Assembly: GCF_040050925.1 (NCBI RefSeq)
Contig: NZ_CP157390.1
Span: forward strand, 1,240,001-1,304,000
From: Leifsonia sp. NPDC080035
Lineage (GTDB): Bacteria; Actinomycetota; Actinomycetes; Actinomycetales; Microbacteriaceae
DNA length: 64,000 nt
Reading direction: 5' to 3'
Below are positions 6,576 through 13,036 of this stretch, piece after piece. The notes beneath the pieces are model-generated. The model saw only the letters and a program-made list of their open reading frames with translations. It did not search any database and was not told the DNA's origin. Numbering within the stretch: the stretch's first letter is position 1; every line of letters starts with the position of its first letter. Position numbers and translations under genes: made by a program.

Positions 6576-8240
6576 GTGCTGCTCGAGACGCTCGTGACGA
6601 CGCTGGAGGCGGTGGCCGCGACGCGCTCGCGCCTCGCGAAGGTGGACGCCCTCTCCGACCTGCTGCGCGACCTGCCCGCCGAGGAGATCGCGCCCGCCGT
6701 CGGGATGCTCGTCGGCCGTCCGCGACAGGGCCGCGTCGGCGTCGGCTGGCGCGGTGCGTCCGCGGCGATGGGTGCGGCGGCCGCAGAGCCCACGCTCACC
6801 GTCACCGACCTCGACCGGCTGCTGGACCGGCTCTCCGCCGCGAGCGGTCCGGGCTCGGCGGAGGAGCGTGCGAGCCTGCTCCGCGGGTTCGCGGAGCGCG
6901 CGACGCCCGGCGAGCAGGACTTCTTCGTGCGGGTCCTGCTCGGCGAGATGCGCACCGGGGCGCTCGAGGGCGTGCTCCTGGATGCGGTCGCCCGGGCCGC
7001 GGATCGCACGGGCGAGTCCGTGCGCCGGGCCGCGATGCTCTCGGGCGACCTCGGCGAGACCGCAGTGATCGCCCTCACCGGCACCGCCGACGAGCTGGAT
7101 GCGGTGGGCCTGGTGGTGGGTCGGCCGGTGCTCCCGATGCTGGCGGCCTCCGCACCGACAGCGAGCGCGGCGCTGGAGACGACCGGGCGCGCGTCGGTGG
7201 AGTACAAGCTGGACGGGGCGCGCATCCAGGTGCACCGGAACGGGGACGAGGTGTGGGTGTTCACCCGCAACCTCGCCGACATCACCCACCGCGTGCCCGA
7301 GGTGGTGGAGGTGGTGCGCCGGATGCCCGCACGCGACCTCATCCTCGACGGCGAGACGCTGTCCCTCGACGAGGACGGGGCGCCGCGGCCGTTCCAGGAG
7401 ACGATGTCGCGGTTTGCGCGGTGGAGCTCAGGGGCAGCGCGGAGCGATGCCGCGACCCCAGCGCTGCGCGGCGGAGCTGGGGGCAGCGCGGAGCGATGCC
7501 GCGACCCCAGCGCCGAGGAAGCCTGCGACCGAGGGTCGGAGCCTGCGACCGAGGGTCCCGCGGAGGCGGCTCGGGAGGCGGTGCTGCATCCGTGGTTCTT
7601 CGACGTGCTGCACGTCGACGGCCGCGACCTGCTCGACGAGCCACTGGAGGTGCGGATGGCGGAGCTGGAGCGCGTCGCCGGCGAGCACCGCATCCCGGGC
7701 GAGGTCACCGACGACCCCGAGACCGCCGAGCGCGTCTCGCGGGAGGCGCTCGCGGCGGGACAGGAGGGCGTCGTCGTCAAGGCGATCGGCTCGCCGTACG
7801 CGGCGGGCAGGCGGGGCTCCAGCTGGATCAAGGTCAAGCCGGTGCACACCTACGACCTGGTGGTGCTCGCGGTGGAGTGGGGGTCGGGCCGGCGTCAGGG
7901 GCTGCTCTCGAACATCCACCTCGGCGCCATCGACCCGGCGGGCGAGTTCGGTGAGCCGGGCGGGTTCGTGATGGTCGGCAAGACGTTCAAAGGCCTGACC
8001 GACGCGCTGCTGCGCTGGCAGACCGAGCACTTCCAGGAGATCGAGGTGCGGCGCACGCCGGGAACCGTCTGGGTGGCCCCGACGACGGTCGTCGAGATCG
8101 CGATCGACGGCGTGCAGCGCTCCTCGCGCTACCCGGGCGGCATCGCGCTGCGGTTCGCGCGCGTCAAGCGCTACCGCGACGACAAGCCGCCTGCGGAGGC
8201 CGACACCATCCAGACCCTCCGCGCCATGCTCCGGGAGTAG
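6576..8240 (+). CDS. lig: ATP-dependent DNA ligase with a repeat-filled insertion
   Basis: A 554-residue ligase of the actinobacterial LigB type, which seals nicks using ATP. The N-terminal DNA-binding domain covers about residues 1-185. The nucleotidyltransferase motif I is EYKLDGARIQVH with Lys211 as the adenylated lysine; ILDGETL is motif III, WFFDVLHVDGRDL motif IIIa, GQEGVVVKA motif IV and SSWIKVKP motif V. The OB-fold domain follows. Residues about 284-333 are an insertion of low-complexity repeats between RPFQETMSRF and HPWFFDVLH that relatives lack as far as I know. GTG start at 6576; GACACT lies 6 nt upstream and no strong ribosome binding site is seen. Confidence 0.9.
   Translation: MLLETLVTTLEAVAATRSRLAKVDALSDLLRDLPAEEIAPAVGMLVGRPRQGRVGVGWRGASAAMGAAAAEPTLTVTDLDRLLDRLSAASGPGSAEERASLLRGFAERATPGEQDFFVRVLLGEMRTGALEGVLLDAVARAADRTGESVRRAAMLSGDLGETAVIALTGTADELDAVGLVVGRPVLPMLAASAPTASAALETTGRASVEYKLDGARIQVHRNGDEVWVFTRNLADITHRVPEVVEVVRRMPARDLILDGETLSLDEDGAPRPFQETMSRFARWSSGAARSDAATPALRGGAGGSAERCRDPSAEEACDRGSEPATEGPAEAAREAVLHPWFFDVLHVDGRDLLDEPLEVRMAELERVAGEHRIPGEVTDDPETAERVSREALAAGQEGVVVKAIGSPYAAGRRGSSWIKVKPVHTYDLVVLAVEWGSGRRQGLLSNIHLGAIDPAGEFGEPGGFVMVGKTFKGLTDALLRWQTEHFQEIEVRRTPGTVWVAPTTVVEIAIDGVQRSSRYPGGIALRFARVKRYRDDKPPAEADTIQTLRAMLRE
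7423..7557. repeat. Direct and tandem repeats inside the ligase gene
   Basis: A unit of about 42 bp (7423-7464) recurs at 7473-7513 with one base deleted; both contain GCAGCGCGGAGCGATGCCGC. They are followed by two tandem 20-bp units starting AGCCTGCGACCGAGGG at 7520 and 7540. Because of the 1-base difference the two long copies are read in different frames, so they were selected, if at all, as DNA and not as protein. Confidence 0.8.
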
Positions 8241-8250
8241 GCTGCGCGCC

Positions 8251-8355
8251 ATGACGAACAAGACCCCGCGCGAAGAAGAGATCCAGAAGGAGCAGGAGGC
8301 GAAGGACGCCGAGAAGGAGCGTCTGGAGCAGGAGGAGGAAAACCGGTTGCGCTGA
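8251..8355 (+). CDS. Possible 34-residue charged microprotein
   Basis: Starting 10 nt after the ligase stop, an ATG opens 34 codons ending in TGA. The product starts MTNKTPREEEIQKEQEAKD and is almost entirely Glu, Lys, Gln and Arg, which would form a single charged helix. Codon third positions are strongly G/C, as in real genes here. There is no evident ribosome binding site of its own, so translation would depend on coupling to the ligase. It may be genuine or a chance frame. Confidence 0.45.
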   Translation: MTNKTPREEEIQKEQEAKDAEKERLEQEEENRLR

Positions 8356-8378
8356 CCGCGCGCACGCTGAGCCCCCGC

Positions 8379-8435
8379 ACATTTGCGCCACATGTCGGTT
8401 GTGGCGCGCCCATTCGCGCCATTTGCGCCAAATGT
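8379..8435. repeat. Dispersed element with paired TTGCGCCA boxes, copy 1
   Basis: Two small palindromes, ACATTTGCGCCACATGT at 8379-8395 and CATTTGCGCCAAATGT at 8420-8435, flank a GC-rich spacer. The same pairing occurs at 36298-36354. Each box can fold as a short stem with a CGC loop. It lies in the tail-to-tail gap between the ligase unit and the retropepsin-like gene. Confidence 0.65.
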
Positions 8436-8446
8436 GAGCCCACGCG

Positions 8447-8485
8447 GCGCGAACGCGGAGCGCGAACGCGGCGCGCGAACGCGCG
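8447..8485. repeat. Three tandem 13-bp units
   Basis: GCGCGAACGCGG followed by A, C or a diverged base repeats three times (8447-8459, 8460-8472, 8473-8485), ending next to the stop of the RimB-like gene at 8489. Possible slippage product or terminator component. Confidence 0.6.
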
Positions 8486-8488
8486 GCG

Positions 8489-8977
8489 CTACGCGCGGCC
8501 GCGGTTGCGGCGTCGCACCTCGCGCGGCGCCCGCCCGGCGAGGAACGAGCGGCCGGGGTCCACGACGAAGCCCTGACGCAGCGCCTCGCGACCGACGAGC
8601 ATCCGGAAGCCCATCTGGTCCCGGTTGCTGAGCGTCGTCTCCGCCGTCACCGTTCGGCCGGAGAGCGCCAGCTCCAGCAGCACGACGATGCGCTCCTCGG
8701 TGTGACCGGACGAGCTGCGGATCACGCGGCGGTCGTGGATGGGCACCTCCACGCTGACAGCGTCCGCGTCGGAGTCCTGCCACGGGTGCACCTTGAAGCG
8801 CACCCGGCCGTCCGGCCGCTCCTCCACGTCGAACGCGTGCAGCGCGGAACTGCGGGCGCCGGTGTCCAGCTTCACCTTGATCCAGGGGATGCCGACGCCG
8901 GGCAGACCGGCCCACTCCCGCCAGCCCGCGACCACGGTCCCGGGCGCCACGGCGGTCGACGGCGAGTCTGCGGGCAT
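8489..8977 (-). CDS. RimB-like retropepsin-fold protease (PF05618 family)
   Basis: A 162-residue protein of the family once called ATP-dependent zinc protease and now known in the Pseudomonas Rim system as a retropepsin-like aspartic peptidase. The active-site motif is KLDTGARSSALHAF, with Asp-Thr-Gly as in retroviral proteases; GFRMLVGREAL is the conserved C-terminal block. In that system it trims glutamates added by RimK, and here it is divergent from a RimK gene, which supports a shared pathway. The ATG at 8977 is preferred: CAAGAT ends 6 nt before it. An ATG at 9010 is in frame but less likely. Confidence 0.8.
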   Translation of the reverse strand: MPADSPSTAVAPGTVVAGWREWAGLPGVGIPWIKVKLDTGARSSALHAFDVEERPDGRVRFKVHPWQDSDADAVSVEVPIHDRRVIRSSSGHTEERIVVLLELALSGRTVTAETTLSNRDQMGFRMLVGREALRQGFVVDPGRSFLAGRAPREVRRRNRGRA

Positions 8978-9075
8978 GCCCCTATCTTGGCAGGGCCCGA
9001 CGGGGTGCACCGAACGGCCCCCGGGGTGTTTAGATGGAGGGTCGCCGCCGATCCCGTTCCCCTGAGGTGCACTCG

Positions 9076-10266
9076 ATGAAACTCGCCATCCTCTCGCGCG
9101 CCCCGCACGCGTACTCGACCCAGCGCCTGCGGGCGGCGGCCAGGGAACGCGGGCACAACGTGAAGGTGCTGAACACGCTGCGGTTCGCGATCGACCTCTC
9201 CGGGGACGAGCCGGACCTGCAGTATCGCGGGCGGCTGCTCTCCGACTACGACGCCGTGCTCCCGCGCATCGGCAACTCCATCACGTACTACGGCACGGCC
9301 GTGGTGCGGCAGTTCGAGCAGATGGACGTCTACACGCCGAACACCGCCAACGGCATCACGAACTCGCGCGACAAGCTCCGCGCCAACCAGATCCTCTCCC
9401 GCCACAACATCTCCATGCCGGCGACGACGTTCGTGAACAGCCGGGCGGACGTGCGGATGGCCATCGAACGCGTCGGCGGCGCGCCCGTCGTCATCAAGCT
9501 GCTGGAGGGCACCCAGGGCATCGGCGTCATCCTCGCGCCCGAGGCGAAGATCGCGGAGTCGATCGTGGAGACTCTGCACTCCACGAAGCAGAACGTGCTC
9601 ATCCAGAGCTTCATCTCCGAGAGCCGCGGGCGGGACATCCGGGCGCTCGTCGTCGGCGACCGGGTCGTCGCCGCCATGCGCCGGGTCGCGAGCGGCGACG
9701 AGTTCCGGTCCAACGTCCACCGCGGCGGGACGGTCGAGAAGGTGGACCTGTCGCCCGAGTACCAGGAGGCGGCCGTCCGCTCCGCGCAGATCATGGGGCT
9801 GCGCGTGGCCGGCGTCGACATGCTGGAGGGCAACGACGGGCCGCTGGTGATGGAGGTCAACTCCTCGCCGGGCCTCGAGGGCATCGAGCGGGCGACGGGA
9901 CTGGACGTCGCCGGCGCGATCATCGACTTCATCGACAACCAGGTCGCCTTCCCCGAGATCGACGTTCGGCAGCGGCTCAGCGTCTCCACCGGCTACGGCG
10001 TCGCCGAGCTGCTCGTGCACACGAACGCGGACCTCGTGGGCAAGACGATCAAGGAATCCGGCCTCTGGGACCGCGACATCACCGCGCTCACCCTGCACCG
10101 TGGGACGTCCGTCATCCCGAACCCGCGCAGCGGCGTGCTGCTGCAGGCAGGCGACCGGCTGCTCTGCTTCGGCAAGCTGGAGGAGATGCGCTCGATGATC
10201 CCGGACCGCCGCAAGCGCAGGACCAAGGTGCGCAAGCTCCCGAAGGAGCACCTCGCGGAGGAGTGA
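9076..10266 (+). CDS. rimK: RimK-family ATP-grasp ligase fused to an RCK_C (TrkA-C) domain
   Basis: A 396-residue protein. Residues 1-300 form the RimK fold: MKLAILSRAPHAYSTQRLR at the N-terminus, GNSITYYGTAVVRQFEQM, ATP-grasp lysines in VVIKLLEGTQGIGVIL, and the metal-binding VMEVNSSPGLEGIE. RimK adds glutamates to the C-terminus of ribosomal protein S6. Residues about 315-390 are an RCK_C-like domain (GYGVAELLVHTNADLVGKTI through LQAGDRLLCFGKLEEM), normally a ligand-sensing part of K+ channels, sometimes binding c-di-AMP. Start at 9076 has GAGG 8 nt upstream. It is divergent from the RimB-like protease. Confidence 0.88.
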   Translation: MKLAILSRAPHAYSTQRLRAAARERGHNVKVLNTLRFAIDLSGDEPDLQYRGRLLSDYDAVLPRIGNSITYYGTAVVRQFEQMDVYTPNTANGITNSRDKLRANQILSRHNISMPATTFVNSRADVRMAIERVGGAPVVIKLLEGTQGIGVILAPEAKIAESIVETLHSTKQNVLIQSFISESRGRDIRALVVGDRVVAAMRRVASGDEFRSNVHRGGTVEKVDLSPEYQEAAVRSAQIMGLRVAGVDMLEGNDGPLVMEVNSSPGLEGIERATGLDVAGAIIDFIDNQVAFPEIDVRQRLSVSTGYGVAELLVHTNADLVGKTIKESGLWDRDITALTLHRGTSVIPNPRSGVLLQAGDRLLCFGKLEEMRSMIPDRRKRRTKVRKLPKEHLAEE

Positions 10267-10290
10267 GGCGGGCGTCGGCGCGCGGCCGGC

Positions 10291-11244
10291 TCAGGCCGCG
10301 TCCCACCAGCGCAGCACGCGCAGCGCGCGGAGGGTGACCCAGCGGCTCGGCATCCCCTCGCCCTCCCCGAACCCGAACAGGGTCGGGCCCTCGTGCACGT
10401 TCTCGAGCCGCCACAGCCCGTCGGCATCGGCCTTGCCGCGCACCAGTTCCACGGCGTCGGCCAGCCGCGCATCCCTCCGGTCGACGCGGCGGAAGTGCTC
10501 CAGGCCGCGGAGCACGTCGTGGAACCAGCGGACCGGGTACGAGAGCATCGTGATCCGCGGATCGGGGACGGCGCCCGTGCTGCGCCGGCGAAACAGGCTG
10601 CGCTCGAGCAGGTACTCCTCGCCGGTGCGGACCGCGTCCGCGACATCGGCGTCCGCCCGGCCGGTCGCCTGCCAGGCCGCGAGCCCCTCCACCGCGCAGA
10701 TCGTGGAATGGAAGGACGACACCGTCGCGCCGTACTCCGCCCAGCAGTTCCAGGCGCCGTCGGCCAGCCGGCCGCCGACCAGGGTCTCTGCAATGCGGGA
10801 GCCGTCCTGGCCGAAGTACGCCGCCACCGTCAGGGCGATGCCGTTGATGCACGGCTCGACCTCGCCGTCGAAGAACGGCTCGCCCTCGTGCTCCCAGCGG
10901 ACGTTCTCGCGCACGCGCACGATCGCGTCGGACACCGCGGGGTCGTCGGGCTCCACGCCGAAGTCGGCGAGCTGCTGCAACGAGAAGTGGGTGGCGGTCC
11001 AGGCGTCGAAGAAGGGACGCGCCTCGTCCACCCAGCCCGGGCGGTAGGTGCCGCCGTCCCAGCGACCGTCCGCATCCTGCTCCGCGAGCAGGCGGGCGCC
11101 CCAGCCCTCCCTGGCCACCCGCGCCCGCTCCGCCGCGACCTTCTCCGGCGGCGCCTCGAGCAGGTCGCGCAGCACCTGCCAGCGGATGGCCGGATCGGAG
11201 TCGAGAAGCCAGGCGGCGACGTCCATGGCGGACATGGTACTCAC
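10291..11244 (-). CDS. Prenyltransferase/squalene-cyclase-like alpha-toroid protein
   Basis: A 317-residue cytosolic protein made of alpha-alpha repeats of the kind found in squalene cyclases and prenyltransferases: LLAEQDADGRWDGGTYRPGW, LVGGRLADGAWNCWAEYG and LVRGKADADGLWRLENVHEG are QW-like repeats. It is far shorter than a true cyclase (over 600 residues) and lacks the DxDD catalytic motif, so it is probably a scaffold or binding protein. Three clustered ATGs (11244, 11235, 11229) could start it. It is divergent from the aldo/keto reductase with only 35 bp between the starts. Confidence 0.7.
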   Translation of the reverse strand: MSTMSAMDVAAWLLDSDPAIRWQVLRDLLEAPPEKVAAERARVAREGWGARLLAEQDADGRWDGGTYRPGWVDEARPFFDAWTATHFSLQQLADFGVEPDDPAVSDAIVRVRENVRWEHEGEPFFDGEVEPCINGIALTVAAYFGQDGSRIAETLVGGRLADGAWNCWAEYGATVSSFHSTICAVEGLAAWQATGRADADVADAVRTGEEYLLERSLFRRRSTGAVPDPRITMLSYPVRWFHDVLRGLEHFRRVDRRDARLADAVELVRGKADADGLWRLENVHEGPTLFGFGEGEGMPSRWVTLRALRVLRWWDAA

Positions 11245-11279
11245 GCGGCGGCACCGTGGCCTGACGGTAGTGTTGACCC

Positions 11280-12272
11280 GTGAGCCAGAGCTACGTCGCC
11301 GACCCCACCCGCTACGACTCGATGCCGTACCGCCGCGCCGGGCGCAGTGGTCTGGTGCTGCCGCCGCTCTCGCTCGGCCTGTGGCAGAACTTCGGCACAG
11401 CGCGCGCCTACGAGACGCAGCGCGCGATCGTGCTCCGCGCGTTCGACCTCGGGGTCACGCACTTCGACCTCGCCAACAACTACGGACCGCCTCCCGGGGC
11501 GGCCGAGGAGATGTTCGGCCGCATCCTCGCGACGGATCTGAAGGCGTACCGCGACGAGATCGTCGTTTCCACCAAGGCCGGTTACCTGATGTGGCCCGGC
11601 CCGTACGGCGACTTCGGCTCGCGCAAGTACCTGCTCTCCTCGCTGGATGCGAGCCTGAAGCGTCTCGGCCTCGACTACGTCGACGTGTTCTACCACCACC
11701 GGCCGGACCCGGAGACCCCGATCGAGGAGTCGATGGGCGCGCTGGTGACCGCGGTCGCGCAGGGCAAGACCCTCTACCCGGCCATCTCCAACTACGACGC
11801 CGCCCAGACGGACGCGGCGGCCGCGGTGCTGGCGGACGCCGGCACGCCGCTGCTGCTGCACCAGCCGCGCTACTCGATGTTCGACCGCACTCCGGAGGAC
11901 GGCGTCCTCGACGCCGTGGACCGCGCGGGCGCGGCCGCGATCGTCTACTCGCCGCTCGCCCAGGGGATGCTCACCGACCGGTACCTGAACGGCGTGCCGG
12001 AGGGCTCGCGCGCGGTGACCAGCGTGTTCCTGCACGAGTCGGACATCACCGAGGACGTACTGGGCACGGTGCGTGCGCTGAACGAGGTCGCCGCGGGCCG
12101 CGGTCAGACCCTCGCGCAGCTCGCGCTGCAGTGGGTGCTGCGGAACCCGGTGGTGGTCTCGGCGATCATCGGCGCGAGCAGTGTCGCGCAGTTGGAGCAG
12201 AACCTGGGCGCCATCGGCGGGCCGGAGCTCGGCGCCGACGAGCTGGCGGAGATCGACCGCATCCTGGGCTGA
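11280..12272 (+). CDS. Aldo/keto reductase (YghZ-like)
   Basis: A 330-residue NADPH-dependent aldo/keto reductase. The TIM-barrel tetrad is visible: Asp in THFDLANNYGP with the Tyr of that motif, Lys in VVSTKAGY, and His in VDVFYHHRPD. The start YDSMPYRRAGRSGLVLPPLSLGLW matches the YghZ subgroup (L-glyceraldehyde-3-phosphate reductase in E. coli), including GYLMWPGPYGDFGSRKYL. GTG at 11280 has TAGTGT ending 6 nt upstream and no Shine-Dalgarno sequence, so it is probably leaderless. Confidence 0.9.
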   Translation: MSQSYVADPTRYDSMPYRRAGRSGLVLPPLSLGLWQNFGTARAYETQRAIVLRAFDLGVTHFDLANNYGPPPGAAEEMFGRILATDLKAYRDEIVVSTKAGYLMWPGPYGDFGSRKYLLSSLDASLKRLGLDYVDVFYHHRPDPETPIEESMGALVTAVAQGKTLYPAISNYDAAQTDAAAAVLADAGTPLLLHQPRYSMFDRTPEDGVLDAVDRAGAAAIVYSPLAQGMLTDRYLNGVPEGSRAVTSVFLHESDITEDVLGTVRALNEVAAGRGQTLAQLALQWVLRNPVVVSAIIGASSVAQLEQNLGAIGGPELGADELAEIDRILG

Positions 12273-12280
12273 GTCCGGAG

Positions 12281-12346
12281 CCATCGGTTCCGGAGTTGTG
12301 CACGCTCGCAACCGGCGTGTCGCGTGAAGAACTCCGGAAGCGATGG
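12281..12346. repeat. Dispersed palindrome, TTCCGGAGTT family, copy 1
   Basis: CCATCGGTTCCGGAGTT (12281-12297) pairs with AACTCCGGAAGCGATGG (12330-12346), 16 of 17 bp. Inside, CACGC (12301-12305) pairs with GCGTG (12315-12319). A second copy with the same arms and inner stem lies at 22808-22926. It fills the tail-to-tail gap between the reductase and TetR genes. Confidence 0.8.
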
Positions 12347-12380
12347 CGGCTGACGGCTTCCGGGGCGCGGGCGGCGCGGG

Positions 12381-12959
12381 TCAGGCGGGGGCGGGGCCGA
12401 GCACGAGGTCGACGACGCGGCCGGGGAAACCGGGGTCGCTCGGGGTGCGCGCGAGTGCGCGGAAGGTGAGTGCGCCGATGAGCGTCTCGCTGACGTCGTC
12501 GATCGGCAGATCGGCGCGGAGGATGCCCGCATCCCGCGCATCCCGCAGCCGCACGTTGAACAGCCGCGGGTCGGCGAGCGCCTCGCGCAGGCGCCGGCCG
12601 ACGTCCTCGTTCTCGGTGGCCGCGGCGATGAGCGAGCGGAACAGGCCCTCGCCCGCCGGGCTCTCGATCACCGCGACGACCTGGCTGAGCCAGGTGGTGA
12701 GGTCGGCGCGGACGTCCCCGGTGTCCGGGACGACGAACCGGTCCGGCAGCAGCGTCCCCTCCAGCAGGCAGTCGGCGATGAGCGCGCTCTTGCCGGGCCA
12801 CCAGCGGTAGACCGTCTGCTTGCCGACGCCCGCCCTGGCGGCGATGCCCTCGATGCTGAGGTGGTCGTAGCCGCGCTCGGCGAAGAGCGAGGCGGTTGCG
12901 TCGAGGATGGCGACCCGCGCCGATTCGCTGCGCGCCGCGCCCCGTCGTCCTTCCGGCAT
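12381..12959 (-). CDS. TetR-family repressor of the adjacent MMPL exporter (inferred)
   Basis: A 192-residue TetR regulator. The HTH is DATASLFAERGYDHLSIEGI and ARAGVGKQTVYRWWPGKSAL at residues about 20-62. The C-terminal half is a ligand-binding helical domain. ATG at 12959 is chosen because TAGGCT ends exactly 6 nt before it (leaderless); an in-frame GTG at 12965 falls inside that spacer. It is divergent from the MMPL transporter 77 nt away, the usual arrangement of a repressor and its efflux target. The inducer is unknown. Confidence 0.88.
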   Translation of the reverse strand: MPEGRRGAARSESARVAILDATASLFAERGYDHLSIEGIAARAGVGKQTVYRWWPGKSALIADCLLEGTLLPDRFVVPDTGDVRADLTTWLSQVVAVIESPAGEGLFRSLIAAATENEDVGRRLREALADPRLFNVRLRDARDAGILRADLPIDDVSETLIGALTFRALARTPSDPGFPGRVVDLVLGPAPA

Positions 12960-12979
12960 GCTCACAGCCTACCCTCAAT

Positions 12980-12997
12980 CAACGAGACGGACCGTTG
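12980..12997. promoter_or_regulatory. TetR operator candidate between the regulator and MMPL genes
   Basis: CAACG (12980-12984) and CGTTG (12993-12997) form an inverted repeat with an 8-nt spacer. It sits just upstream of TATTAT (13000-13005), a -10-like hexamer for the exporter, so binding would block that promoter. Confidence 0.4.
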
Positions 12998-13036
12998 CGT
13001 ATTATTGACGCCGGACGCCACACGAAGGGACCGCTC

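Noticed and set aside
7423..7557. Possible CRISPR-like array
   Set aside because: Only two long units and two short tandem units, with no spacers of constant size and no cas genes; it lies inside a ligase gene.
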